The translations under genes were made by a program, and so were the position numbers. Below are positions 1-9,225 of a DNA stretch of 64,000 nt, one piece after another (the stretch's first letter is position 1; the number at the start of each line of letters is the position of its first letter). The notes under the pieces are model-generated. The model did not search any database and was not told where the DNA came from. It saw only the letters and a list, made by a program, of their open reading frames with translations. Source of the stretch: Bin87 sp965204685 (lineage in GTDB: Bacteria; Chloroflexota; Dehalococcoidia; Lucifugimonadales; UBA3495); the NCBI GenBank assembly GCA_965204685.1, contig OZ242004.1, positions 682,001-746,000 of the forward strand. The letters run 5' to 3'.

Positions 1-2
1 CG

Positions 3-3000
3 CCCGTGGAAACCGCCATCGCCATCATCCAGGGGTCGTCCACGCTGAACCTGCCGGCGCTGGTCATGGCCGCGCTGGTTTTCACGCCCATGCTGGCCAG
101 CACTCGCATCGCGGTCAGCATCGTAGGCGTGCTGCTGCTTGGTCCGCTGGTGGCCCTGCTCGTCCGGCGTCAGGTACGCCTGGCGGACATCTTCGGCAAC
201 TCCGCCGACGGCCAAGCCCAGGAGCCGGCCACCTGGCGAGACATCGTCTCCACCGGATTGAAGGACTGGCTGAAGTCCAGCCTCCGTTACCTGTGGCGGT
301 TAGGCCCAGCCATGATCCTGGCCGGATTCGCCGGCGGCCTGGTGATCCAATGGATTACGCCGGAGACCGTCGCCATCTACCTGGGCGACGATGTTTCGGG
401 CATCGCCGTTGCCGCCACTCTGGGCATCCTCATCAACGTGCCTCTGCTGTTCGAGATACCGCTGGTGGCGGTGCTCATGCTGGTGGGCATGGGCGCGGCG
501 CCGGCGGCGGCCCTCCTGTTCGGCGCGGCGGCGGCCGGCCCCTTCACCCTCTGGGGCCTGTCCCGGGTCATGCCCAAGAAGGCCGTGGCCGCCTTTGCCG
601 CCGGCACGTGGAGCCTTAGCATGGTGGGAGGTGTGGGCCTGCTGTTCGTCGGCCCCTTCTTCCTGGACAACTCCGATTCCCGCATCGTTTTCAGCTCGGA
701 CCGGGACGGCGACTTTGAGATCTACTCGATGCTGCCGGACGGCTCCGACCTGAAACGGCTCAGCAACAACACCAACTACGACGATATGCCGGCCTGGTCG
801 CCCGACGGCAAAAAGATCGCGTTCGTGTCCGACCGTCACGGCAGCCTCGAGATCTACGTGATGAACGCCGACGGCTCGCGAGTACGTCGCCTCACCGAGG
901 ACGATGGCCCGGACAACGCGCTCCCGGCCTGGTCTCCCGACGGCAGCCGGATCGCCTATTCCTCCGGGCGTGACGGCAACCGCGAGATCTACGTGATGGA
1001 CGCCGACGGTTCCAGCCCGATCAACCTGACCAACGACCTGGGGTACGACTCGTCCCCATCCTGGTCCCCCGACGGGCAGCGCATCCTGTTCAACTCCCGC
1101 CGCGACGGCAACCTGGAAATTTACGTGATGGACGCCGACGGCTCCAACCAGGTCCGCCTCACCAGAAACGCGACCTCTGATGAATTTCCCACCTGGTCGC
1201 CGGACGGCTCCAGGATTGCCTTTTCCTCCAGCCGCACCGGCCGCCGTGGCATCTACGTGATGGACGCTGACGGTACGAACCCGGTGCAGCTTACCGGGGA
1301 CGCCTTCCGGGATTACTGGCCCTCCTGGTCTCCCGACGGCGCTCGGATGGCCTTCACCAGCGACCGCTACGGGGCCCCGGAAATCATGGCGATGAACGCT
1401 GACGGGTCACACCAGGTCAACCTCAGCCACGGCTCCGGCGCCGACAGCAGCCCGGCGTGGAGACCGGGGAATCTCCCTCCCGCCAACACCCATGTCCCAC
1501 GGATTTCGGCACTGGAGCCGGCGGAGGCCGCCACCTCCGGGGGTAGCCTGGTGACCATCTCCGGCGCCGGAATGGAGCAAGGCAGCCGCGTCACCATCGG
1601 GGGAGTCGAAGCAACGGTCCTGGAGTTCCTGGACTCCCACACGATGACCGTGGCGGCGCCGGCGCACCAGGCCGGTGTCGTCGATGTGGTGATAACCAAT
1701 CCCGACGGCCGGTCCGGCGCTTTGCCCGGGGGGTTCGCCTACCGCCAACCGTTGTTTGCCGACGTGGCGCAAGATACCGGCGTCGCGTTTCAGCACTTCC
1801 GGGACCCGGTGGACCGGATTCCGTTGGGCGCTGGCGTCGTCGTTTTTGACTTCAACAATGACGGCCGGCAGGACATCTACGTCGCGTCCAAACCCTCCTG
1901 GAGCGAGTCGCCGGACCAGATCGACGGGGCCAACGCGCTGTACCGGAACGACGGCAATGGATCGTTCACCGACGTCGCGGCGGAAGCTGGGGTCGACGAG
2001 CTGATGGGGCTGTCCAACGGCGGGTGCGCCGCCGACTATGATAACGACGGCGACCAGGATCTCTACGTCACCAATTGGGGCGCAAGCAAACTCTTTCGGA
2101 ACAACGGGTCAGAAGCCTTCGACGACGTGACCAGCCGTGTCGGATTGGGTGACCCCGATCCCAGCTACCGATCCATGGGCTGCGCCTGGGGCGACTATAA
2201 CCAAGACGGCCATCTGGACTTCGTCGTTGTCCGTCACATGGAAGAATCGGACATGGACGCCCTGGATCTCCGGGTCTTTTACCTTGCCGTGCGACCCCTG
2301 GGCCTTTTCCACAACAATGGCGACGGCACCTTCACGGAAGTCTCGCATCTGCTGGGCGACATAGGGTCTCCGCAAAAAATCCCGGGAGAGTATGGCAATC
2401 TGTGGGGAGCCGGGTTCCAGCCGGGCTGGCTAGACTTCGACAACGACGGCGACCCCGACCTCTACGTGGTGAACGACTTCGGACACGACGCCCAACCCAA
2501 TGTGCTGTGGCGCAACGATGGTCCCGCCGCCGACGGAACCTGGCAGTTCGAGGACATCTCCCGCGACTCTCGCGCCGACGTGGCAATGTTCGGCATGGGC
2601 CTGGCGGTGGGCGACTACGATCTCGACGGGCACTTTGATCTGTACGTCACCAACATCGAAGACAACGTCCTGCTGAAAAATAACGGCGACGGGATCACCT
2701 TCACCGAAACCGCCGCCGATGCCGAGGCCGGGATGGGCGCCTTTCAAAGGCGGCAGCGAGTGAGTTGGGGAACGGTGTTTTTCGATTATGACAACGACGG
2801 TTGGGAGGACCTCTACGTCGCCAGCGGCCATCTGGACAGCGACCCGTTTACCAACCACCGCCGTCAACCCAACCTGCTGCTGCGCAACACCGGTCACGCT
2901 ACCTTCGAGAATGTGTCGTCCGTCAGCGGCGCCGACGACCGGGGCGTCGGCCGGGGAGTGGCCTACGCCGACTTCAACAACGACGGCTGCCTGGACCTGT

Positions 3001-3344
3001 ACGTGGCGAACCTGGGCCTGGCCGGTGATGAGGCCCAGAGCGCCCGACTGTTCCAGAATAGCTGCGCGTGGGAAGCCAACTGGCTCCAAGTCCGAACCGT
3101 AGGTACAGTGAGCAATCGGGACGGCATCGGGGCCCGGGTTACGCTGGTTGCCGACGGCCGCATGCAGATCCGGGAGATCACGGCCGGTTCCAGCAACAAG
3201 AGCCAGAACATGCTGCCGGCCCACTTCGGCCTCGGCTCGGCGTCCCGGGCAGACTCCGTTCAGATTCGATGGCCCAGCGGCATCGTCCAGACCCTCCATG
3301 ACGTGCCGGCCAATCAACAGTTAACCGTCATCGAAGCTCCGTAG
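3..3344 (+). CDS. Permease / TolB-like propeller / TIG / FG-GAP / UnbV fusion protein (5' partial)
   Basis: This reading frame is open to the left window edge, so the N-terminus is probably missing; numbering here is from the GTG at base 6. Residues 1-222 are hydrophobic, with several membrane segments resembling the ArsP/DUF318 permease family (EIPLVAVLMLVG, then AAAAGPFTLWGLSRVMPKK). Residues about 225-483 hold six PD40/TolB-type blades, each with a W-S-P-D-G core (last one W-R-P-G) and an EIYVMDADGS-like strand. Residues about 497-580 form an IPT/TIG immunoglobulin-like domain. From about 580 to 1010 there are seven FG-GAP/VCBS calcium-type loops such as DYDNDGDQDLYV, and the end is an ASPIC/UnbV module (IRWPSGIVQTL). 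I infer a membrane-anchored surface protein with large extracytoplasmic binding domains; the combination with a permease is unusual. The function is unknown. Confidence 0.85.
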   Translation, partial: PVETAIAIIQGSSTLNLPALVMAALVFTPMLASTRIAVSIVGVLLLGPLVALLVRRQVRLADIFGNSADGQAQEPATWRDIVSTGLKDWLKSSLRYLWRLGPAMILAGFAGGLVIQWITPETVAIYLGDDVSGIAVAATLGILINVPLLFEIPLVAVLMLVGMGAAPAAALLFGAAAAGPFTLWGLSRVMPKKAVAAFAAGTWSLSMVGGVGLLFVGPFFLDNSDSRIVFSSDRDGDFEIYSMLPDGSDLKRLSNNTNYDDMPAWSPDGKKIAFVSDRHGSLEIYVMNADGSRVRRLTEDDGPDNALPAWSPDGSRIAYSSGRDGNREIYVMDADGSSPINLTNDLGYDSSPSWSPDGQRILFNSRRDGNLEIYVMDADGSNQVRLTRNATSDEFPTWSPDGSRIAFSSSRTGRRGIYVMDADGTNPVQLTGDAFRDYWPSWSPDGARMAFTSDRYGAPEIMAMNADGSHQVNLSHGSGADSSPAWRPGNLPPANTHVPRISALEPAEAATSGGSLVTISGAGMEQGSRVTIGGVEATVLEFLDSHTMTVAAPAHQAGVVDVVITNPDGRSGALPGGFAYRQPLFADVAQDTGVAFQHFRDPVDRIPLGAGVVVFDFNNDGRQDIYVASKPSWSESPDQIDGANALYRNDGNGSFTDVAAEAGVDELMGLSNGGCAADYDNDGDQDLYVTNWGASKLFRNNGSEAFDDVTSRVGLGDPDPSYRSMGCAWGDYNQDGHLDFVVVRHMEESDMDALDLRVFYLAVRPLGLFHNNGDGTFTEVSHLLGDIGSPQKIPGEYGNLWGAGFQPGWLDFDNDGDPDLYVVNDFGHDAQPNVLWRNDGPAADGTWQFEDISRDSRADVAMFGMGLAVGDYDLDGHFDLYVTNIEDNVLLKNNGDGITFTETAADAEAGMGAFQRRQRVSWGTVFFDYDNDGWEDLYVASGHLDSDPFTNHRRQPNLLLRNTGHATFENVSSVSGADDRGVGRGVAYADFNNDGCLDLYVANLGLAGDEAQSARLFQNSCAWEANWLQVRTVGTVSNRDGIGARVTLVADGRMQIREITAGSSNKSQNMLPAHFGLGSASRADSVQIRWPSGIVQTLHDVPANQQLTVIEAP

Positions 3345-3772
3345 TCCGGGTCCTCTCAGTTACGATTTCCATCGCATCCTGGATTATGTGCTGCGGGAAG
3401 CCACGCGACTTGGCGAGCCCAGTCGGTCAATATCGACGCTATTGACATGGGCAACATGGCTGGTATACATTCCGCCTACTTTGCGAAATACCGCTGTTCC
3501 ATTCACGGGTTACACATTACCCGGCACGAAGTACCAACTGGATAGTCGGTTTTCGTAATATCGGTCACGATAAACAACCGTAAATGTCATCTCCACATAC
3601 GATTCCATATACCGCGCAACGAGGTACGGCACGCATACTGGAACGGCCGACTGATTTCGCAACCGGATAAATGAGCCAGGATGATCATTGGCTCCGGCTT
3701 CAGAGAAACACGGAGGACGTGCGTCCTGACCCCAGGTCACGGGCGCGACAATCACAGTCTGGAGGTCTGGTA
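3345..3772. other. Intergenic region and long 5' leader before the oligopeptide importer
   Basis: No gene is supported in these 428 bases. They are visibly more AT-rich than the flanks. A sigma70-like promoter lies near 3442-3469, leaving a leader of about 300 bases before the ATG at 3773. A small GGACG/CGTCC hairpin sits near 3713-3725. I do not recognise a riboswitch class. Confidence 0.5.
3442..3469 (+). promoter_or_regulatory. Sigma70-type promoter candidate of the importer operon
   Basis: A perfect TTGACA (3442-3447) is followed after 16 bases by TATACA (3464-3469), which is preceded by TGG, giving an extended -10 look. It is the best promoter match in the intergenic region and points at the ABC importer genes. 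Confidence 0.6.
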
Positions 3773-5590
3773 ATGAACCGCTATGGAATGAAGATCCAAT
3801 CGGCGTTGATGCTTTTACCAGCGCTGCTGCTCCTGACATTCGTTGCAGCATGCGGAGGCGCCGAGGCCCCGGCGGAAACCGCTCAGCCCGCCGCCGCCCA
3901 GCCGGCATCCGGGGGCGCCCCGGCCGCCGCCGCTCAGCCCACCGCCATGCCCGAGTCCCAGGACCAGCCCAGCGGCAATGTCGTGGATGAGAGCCAGTTG
4001 CCAACGGACAAGATCATCCTGGGGCTGATCACGCCCATTGACGACACCGTAGTACCGTGGCAGGGCGGTGTGGACTTCGTGTACCAGCACAGTCCGTTCA
4101 TGGAATACCTGGTTCAACTGGACCCCTACACCAGCGAATGGATTCCCATGCTGGCAAAATCGTGGGAGATGAACGCCACCGGTGATGTTTGGACCTTCGA
4201 GCTGGAGCAGGGTATCCAGTTCCATCGAGGGTTTGGCGAGTTCACCGCCGCAGACGTAGAGCACAGCTTCAAGCTCACCTGCCAGAAGGGCACCCGCGCC
4301 AGCTACAAGGGCGGCATCTGCAACGTTGACCACGTGGAGACCCTGGACCCCTATAACATCCGGGTCCACATGGTGAAGCCCTCCGCTGAGTATCTGTTCT
4401 ACGCCGCCGAGTCAGCGGGCAACATGATTTACAGCAAGGCCCAGTGCGACCAGGCCGGCGGGTTCGACGACGCTGAGAATATCGCCAGCGAGGGCTGCAC
4501 CAACGAGTATTACGAGAACCTGGCCGGCACCGGGCCGTACCAGTACGACGGCCGTACGCCCGAAGTGCACGTGGACTACTCGCTGGCCTTCCCGGATGGA
4601 CACTGGCGGCATGACCCGGTTTACCCCGAAATGCGCAACACCTGGGTGCTGGAAGAGTCCACCCGCCTGGCTCAGTTCCGCGCCGAGGAGACGCACATGA
4701 CCGAGGTCAACCGGGACCTGGGCGACAAGCTGGAGGCAGAGGAAGACGGAAAGTTCAAGATCATACCCAGCACCGGCCCCGCCCAGCAGACGGCCTTCCG
4801 TTTCGGCGGCATGTTCTACGGTGACGCCGAGAACTATGACCCCGACTTCCCGGTAACCGCGCCGGGCGAAATCGGGATCAAGGTGCGCAAAGCGCTGAAC
4901 AAGGCCGTGGACCGCGAGACCTTCAAGCAGGAACTCTATAAGGGCCGCGTCTGGGACTCCAAGGTGCACGCTTTCCATCCCACCCTGACGGCCTGGAATC
5001 CCAAGTGGGACGAGGACTGGGAAGAAGAATACGGCTACGACTTGGAGGCGTCCAAGCAGCTCCTGGCTGAGGCCGGCTACCCCGAAGGGTTCAAGATCAC
5101 AGTTCCGATGTACCCCTTCCCCGGCGCCCCTGAACTTCCCCAGATCGCCCAGTTCATGCAGCTGGCCTGGGCGGAGATCGGAGTGGAACTGGAACTCCGT
5201 GACGAGGACCGCGCAGCGGTGGTTGCCCGGCGCCGGAACAAGGCGAACCACGAAACCGCCCTGGCCACCACGCCTTCCTTCAAGGCTGTGGAAGCGCAGA
5301 TCATGCTGTTCAACACTCCCAAGGAAGACGGCGGCGTGGTCTTCATGTACGAGACTGCCGAGCTCCAGGAGCTTTACCATAAGCTCCAGGTCACCGTGGA
5401 CCCGGTTGAACGTGAAAAGGTGATGCACCAGATCGGCGACATCAAGTTCTACCATCACGAGTGGATACCGCTCTTCTGGGTGCCCATCGAGACGATAGTC
5501 AACACCGAATACATCTGCGGATGGCCTTTCCCAGGCTGGGAGGGCGGTGACTTGGGCAGCAACGAGCTGATTGAGGGTCCGCCTTGCTGA
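3773..5590 (+). CDS. ABC importer substrate-binding lipoprotein, family 5 (oligopeptide/dipeptide type)
   Basis: This 605-residue extracytoplasmic binding protein should capture a peptide-like or other small solute for the two permeases that follow. It starts with a lipoprotein signal peptide ending in the lipobox V-A-A-C, then an Ala/Pro/Gln-rich flexible linker, then a SBP_bac_5 type domain (for example the WTFELEQGIQFHRGFGEF and ADVEHSFKLT segments, and VRKALNKAVDRETF). The ATG at 3773 is chosen because GGAGGT lies at 3761-3766, six bases upstream, and because it places the signal peptide at the N-terminus; a longer in-frame start at 3671 lacks these signals. The protein is Glu/Asp-rich and ends in two Cys-containing segments. 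The substrate cannot be read from sequence. Confidence 0.93.
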   Translation: MNRYGMKIQSALMLLPALLLLTFVAACGGAEAPAETAQPAAAQPASGGAPAAAAQPTAMPESQDQPSGNVVDESQLPTDKIILGLITPIDDTVVPWQGGVDFVYQHSPFMEYLVQLDPYTSEWIPMLAKSWEMNATGDVWTFELEQGIQFHRGFGEFTAADVEHSFKLTCQKGTRASYKGGICNVDHVETLDPYNIRVHMVKPSAEYLFYAAESAGNMIYSKAQCDQAGGFDDAENIASEGCTNEYYENLAGTGPYQYDGRTPEVHVDYSLAFPDGHWRHDPVYPEMRNTWVLEESTRLAQFRAEETHMTEVNRDLGDKLEAEEDGKFKIIPSTGPAQQTAFRFGGMFYGDAENYDPDFPVTAPGEIGIKVRKALNKAVDRETFKQELYKGRVWDSKVHAFHPTLTAWNPKWDEDWEEEYGYDLEASKQLLAEAGYPEGFKITVPMYPFPGAPELPQIAQFMQLAWAEIGVELELRDEDRAAVVARRRNKANHETALATTPSFKAVEAQIMLFNTPKEDGGVVFMYETAELQELYHKLQVTVDPVEREKVMHQIGDIKFYHHEWIPLFWVPIETIVNTEYICGWPFPGWEGGDLGSNELIEGPPC

Positions 5591-5706
5591 TCCCCAGCCA
5601 GTCTGACCAATAACCGGTTTGAAAGCGCCGCGACTGCCGGGGAACCGACGGTCGCGGTGCGCGAATTGGAAATAGCCACGGCTGAGCCCTGGGGCAGGAG
5701 TTAGGG

Positions 5707-6627
5707 ATGCAACGGTACATCATTATGCGTATCCTCCAGGCTGTCCTGGTCCTGGTGGTGGTCAGCGTGATTGCTTTCGCCCTGGGCCACGCCGGCGGCA
5801 ACCCCCTGGACGCCATTCTGCCGGACGACGCCGACGCCCAGGTGCGGGCAGATCTGGAGGAATTCTGGGGCATCAACAGGCCGTTGCACGAGCAGTACTT
5901 CACTTACGTGTGGAACGCGGTACGGGGCGACTTTGGCGATTCGTTCAAGTACCCCAACTTCACCGTGGCTGAACTGATCAGCGACCGCTTCGTAGCCACC
6001 ATTCAGTTGGCCGGAGCCGGCATTCTGGTAGCAGTGGTTGTGGGTTTGCCCATCGGAGTGCTCACGGCAACTTATCGGGACACCGTCTTTGACTGGACGG
6101 GCAAGGTGGTGGCCCTGCTGGGTCAATCCCTCCCCGTGTTCTGGCTGGGCATCGTCCTGATGTGGATCTTTGCCGTGCAGCTGGACTGGTTTCCAACCTC
6201 CGGCAAGGGCGGCATCAGGAACCTGATCCTGCCGGCCATCGCCATCGGCTGGTTCCAGGTGGCCGCGATGCTCCGTCTGGTGCGGTCGTCCATGCTGGAC
6301 GTTCTGGACAGCGAGTACGTGAAACTGGCCCGCATCAAGGGCTTGCCTGAACGGAAGATCATCTGGAAGCACTGCTTGCGGAATGCCGCCATCGCTCCGC
6401 TGACCTACTTCGCCATCACGTTGGGATCGTTGATGGTGGGCTCGGTTTCCATCGAAACGGTGTTCCAATGGCCCGGCCTGGGGTTCCTGCTGTTCAACGC
6501 TGCCCGCGCCAGTGACTACGCACTGCTTCAGGGCATAATGCTCACCTTCACCAGCATTTACATCATCGCCAATCTGCTGGTGGACATTGCCTACGCCTAC
6601 CTCGACCCGCGCATACGGTACACATAA
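5707..6627 (+). CDS. ABC importer permease, DppB/OppB type
   Basis: This is a 306-residue inner-membrane permease subunit of the binding-protein-dependent transport superfamily. It opens with the typical DppB N-terminus (MRILQAVLVLVVVSVIAFAL) and carries about six membrane helices. The EAA-loop region is recognisable around VKLARIKGLPERKIIWKHCL, and the C-terminus has YLDPRIRY, characteristic of DppB. A CAGGAG ribosome site ends six bases before the ATG. The gene lies 116 bases after the binding protein and 30 bases before the DppC-like gene, so the three form one transcription unit. It would form the translocation channel with the next gene. Confidence 0.93.
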   Translation: MQRYIIMRILQAVLVLVVVSVIAFALGHAGGNPLDAILPDDADAQVRADLEEFWGINRPLHEQYFTYVWNAVRGDFGDSFKYPNFTVAELISDRFVATIQLAGAGILVAVVVGLPIGVLTATYRDTVFDWTGKVVALLGQSLPVFWLGIVLMWIFAVQLDWFPTSGKGGIRNLILPAIAIGWFQVAAMLRLVRSSMLDVLDSEYVKLARIKGLPERKIIWKHCLRNAAIAPLTYFAITLGSLMVGSVSIETVFQWPGLGFLLFNAARASDYALLQGIMLTFTSIYIIANLLVDIAYAYLDPRIRYT

Positions 6628-6657
6628 AGCCCAGGGGCTTAAGCGAGGATAACAGCC

Positions 6658-7536
6658 ATGGCCGTAGCACTGCCGGAAATCAGTACCCCACGCCCGCCGG
6701 CCCGAGTAGGGCGCTATGCGAGGGAAGCGCTCCGATATCCGATCATTCCCGTGGCTGTCCTGGTGATAGTCCTGCTCATCCCTGCCCTCGCTGCCAATTG
6801 GCTTGCTCCCTACGACCCGCTGAAAGGCGACATGACGAATCGCTTCGCGGAACCGTCGGCGCAGCACTGGTTCGGCACTGACGACATCGGACGGGATGTC
6901 CTCAGTCGGGTCATGCATGGAGCTCGCGTGTCATTGCTGGTGGCCAGCGTGGCCATATTGATATCGGGAATAATTGGTACGTCTTTCGGCATTGTGTCCG
7001 CCTTTTACGGCGGGTGGGCTGACAACCTCATGATGCGCCTGGTGGACATCTCATTGTCCCTGCCCATCATCGTGGTGGCGATTGTGGTCGCTGCAATGGC
7101 CGGCCCCAGCATGAAGATACTGATCGCCGTGCTGGTGTTGAGCCAATGGTCCCGCTATGCTCGGTTGGTTCGAGGCGAAGCACTGACCATCCGGGCCCAA
7201 GACTACATCTCCCGGGCTCGGGTAGCCGGAGCATCTAACTTCCGGATCATGCTCCGCTACATCTTCCCGAACATCGTCAACACCATAGTGGTTCTGGCCA
7301 CGCTGCAGGTGGGTTTCGTCATCGTGCTGGAAGCAACGCTGAGCTTCCTGGGCGCTGGCATCTCTCGGCCCACGCCGGCTTGGGGCGTGATGGTGGCCGA
7401 TGGAAGGTCGTTCGTGACCGACGCCTGGTGGCTGTCCTTCTTCCCCGGCTTGGCTATCCTGCTCACCGTGCTGTCCATGAACCTGCTGGGCGACTGGCTG
7501 CGCGACAAGCTGGACCCGAAGCAGCGGAACCTGTAG
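6658..7536 (+). CDS. ABC importer permease, DppC/OppC type
   Basis: This 292-residue permease is the second membrane subunit of the importer. It has the DppC hallmarks: a cytoplasmic N-terminus, one early helix, then the NRFAEPSAQHWFGTDDIGRD segment (the OppC_N/HWFGTDxxGRD signature), a five-helix permease domain with the EAA-type loop DYISRARVAGASNFRIMLRY, and the end WLRDKLDPKQR. GAGGAT precedes the ATG by seven bases. No ATP-binding subunit gene follows, because the operon ends at a hairpin at 7597-7625. The ATPases must be encoded elsewhere, either shared with another importer or separated by rearrangement. Confidence 0.93.
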   Translation: MAVALPEISTPRPPARVGRYAREALRYPIIPVAVLVIVLLIPALAANWLAPYDPLKGDMTNRFAEPSAQHWFGTDDIGRDVLSRVMHGARVSLLVASVAILISGIIGTSFGIVSAFYGGWADNLMMRLVDISLSLPIIVVAIVVAAMAGPSMKILIAVLVLSQWSRYARLVRGEALTIRAQDYISRARVAGASNFRIMLRYIFPNIVNTIVVLATLQVGFVIVLEATLSFLGAGISRPTPAWGVMVADGRSFVTDAWWLSFFPGLAILLTVLSMNLLGDWLRDKLDPKQRNL

Positions 7537-7596
7537 TCATACCGGCGCTGTCATTAGTGGCCCCACGACCTATTGAGGCAATCAGAGGAGCAACCC

Positions 7597-7625
7597 GGCG
7601 CGGGTGCGGAATGCGCATCCGCGCC
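7597..7625 (+). terminator. Terminator-like hairpin after the importer operon
   Basis: A 12-bp stem (7597-7608 with 7614-7625, one G-T wobble) closes a five-base loop GAATG and is followed by a short T-rich run (GTTGTTTG). Its place 60 bases after the DppC-like gene fits an intrinsic terminator. Confidence 0.6.
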
Positions 7626-7713
7626 GTTGTTTGCGCTCTGCGCCAGTGCGCCGACAGCCACACCGGACACGACGTTGTTGCCGCGACCTCGTTGACACGC
7701 TAATCTACCCCTG

Positions 7714-9174
7714 ATGAACGAAGCCACCCAACCCAATGCCGGATCAAACAGCGCCGCAGTCTGCGGTTGGTGCGGAGCCGAAGGCCAGGAGCCGGGGCAA
7801 CCATGCCGGGAATGCGACCGCTTAGTCGCCAACCTCCCGGAATGGGCCCAGGATGACCCTCGCGGACGGCGATGGTTCAGCAGGCGGGGCAGGCGACGAT
7901 TGATCCGGATCGGGGTGGTTGTGGTCGTCCTGTTTTTCCTGGCATGGCTGTACTATCCCTTCTTCCCGAACCCGATCAAGCTGCTGTTCAACTCGCCCAG
8001 CACCAAGCTCAGCTCGGCTTCGCTGCCGGACCAGTGGTCAATGGTGGGCCGGGACCTCCAGCTCACTCGTCACATCTCCACTATGGCCGCCCAGCCGGAG
8101 GGAAAGGTGCTCTGGTCCCATGACTTGGGCACTCCTACCCGCGCCGCTCCTATCGTGCACGATGGGGTGGTGTATGTCGGCGCATTTTTCAAGATCAGCG
8201 CGCTGGACGCAGCAACGGGCGAGCAACTCTGGGAAGTCTCCGTCCCCAGCCCGCTGGACCATTCCATAGCCCTCGCCGGCGACCTGCTCTACGTGGGCCT
8301 GACCGACCACCGAGTCATCGCCGTGGATCGGAACACCCAGCAGTTCCGCTGGACGGTCAAAACCGGCGGGCCCATCGCTTCGTCGCCAATCGTGGCCGAC
8401 GGCATCGTCTACGTGGGATCGGGCGATAATGCGCTAAACGCCCTGGACGCGGCCAGCGGAGCGGTTTTATGGCGGGAGGACATCGCGGGTGAGGTCCGCG
8501 CGGCGCCGGCTGTCAGCGACGGGCACGTTTACGCCGCGGACAACCTCGGCAATCTCTACGTGTTCGACGCCAGGACCGGACAAAGCAAGCTGCGCTTCCG
8601 CACCGAAGGGAATACCAAAGCCTCCCCGGCCATCGCCAACGGGCTGGCGTACTTTCCATCCGGGGGGCAGGTGCATGCCGTGGATGCCGACGCCCGGGAG
8701 ATCGCCGGTGAATACCAGTTCAAGCTGGTCTGGAAGCAGTTCTGGGACTGGAAAGTGCCGGGTGTGCCACGACCGCCGGCGCAAAAGGGAAGAACGTGGC
8801 TGTTTGATCCCGATTTCGCATTCGACCGCGCTACCGGGCGATGGTCTACAACGGGGCTGGTGGCAACCCCATCGGTCACGGCCGACTCGCTGTATGCGGG
8901 GAGTTTTAAGGGCGGCTTCTATGGGGCTGACGCGATTTCCGGCACGGAGACGTGGCGTTTCGAGGCCGACGGCGCCATATTCGGGTCGCCGGTGGTGGTA
9001 GGAGACCAAGTGTACTTTGGGACCGACGCCGGCACTTTCTATGCTCTCGACCGGAGCGACGGGGAGTTGATCTGGAAGCTCCCGTTGGAAGCCCCGGTGG
9101 AGACATCCCCGGTATTCGCCGGCGGGCGGCTCTACGTCAGAACCAACGACGGCGTACTGCACGCCATCGAGTGA
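7714..9174 (+). CDS. Membrane-anchored PQQ/BamB-like beta-propeller protein with N-terminal zinc ribbon
   Basis: The 486-residue product has three parts. Residues 17-34 contain C-x2-C and C-x2-C pairs (CGWC, CREC), a probable zinc ribbon on the cytoplasmic side. Residues about 62-82 form one membrane helix after an Arg-rich stretch, so the C-terminal part should lie outside the membrane. From about 100 onward there are seven or more PQQ-type strands (for example VVYVGAFFKISALDAATG, IVYVGSGDNALNALDAASG and VYFGTDAGTFYALDRSDG), as in BamB-like propellers and PQQ dehydrogenases. No dehydrogenase active-site residues were identified, so a binding or scaffolding role is more likely than catalysis. 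It is a monocistronic gene between a terminator and a convergent GMC oxidoreductase gene. Confidence 0.85.
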   Translation: MNEATQPNAGSNSAAVCGWCGAEGQEPGQPCRECDRLVANLPEWAQDDPRGRRWFSRRGRRRLIRIGVVVVVLFFLAWLYYPFFPNPIKLLFNSPSTKLSSASLPDQWSMVGRDLQLTRHISTMAAQPEGKVLWSHDLGTPTRAAPIVHDGVVYVGAFFKISALDAATGEQLWEVSVPSPLDHSIALAGDLLYVGLTDHRVIAVDRNTQQFRWTVKTGGPIASSPIVADGIVYVGSGDNALNALDAASGAVLWREDIAGEVRAAPAVSDGHVYAADNLGNLYVFDARTGQSKLRFRTEGNTKASPAIANGLAYFPSGGQVHAVDADAREIAGEYQFKLVWKQFWDWKVPGVPRPPAQKGRTWLFDPDFAFDRATGRWSTTGLVATPSVTADSLYAGSFKGGFYGADAISGTETWRFEADGAIFGSPVVVGDQVYFGTDAGTFYALDRSDGELIWKLPLEAPVETSPVFAGGRLYVRTNDGVLHAIE

Positions 9175-9225
9175 CCGGGGCTACGATCCGCGCCCACCGG
9201 CTTGCACGTCGCTTGCAACCGGAAG

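Noticed and set aside
2430..3317. Long minus-strand frame of 295 codons
   Set aside because: It is the antisense shadow of the FG-GAP region, with a high-GC codon pattern and no ribosome site or domain.
4412..6918. Long minus-strand frames opposite the importer genes
   Set aside because: These mirror the well-conserved plus-strand ABC genes; GC-rich third codon positions open the opposite strand.
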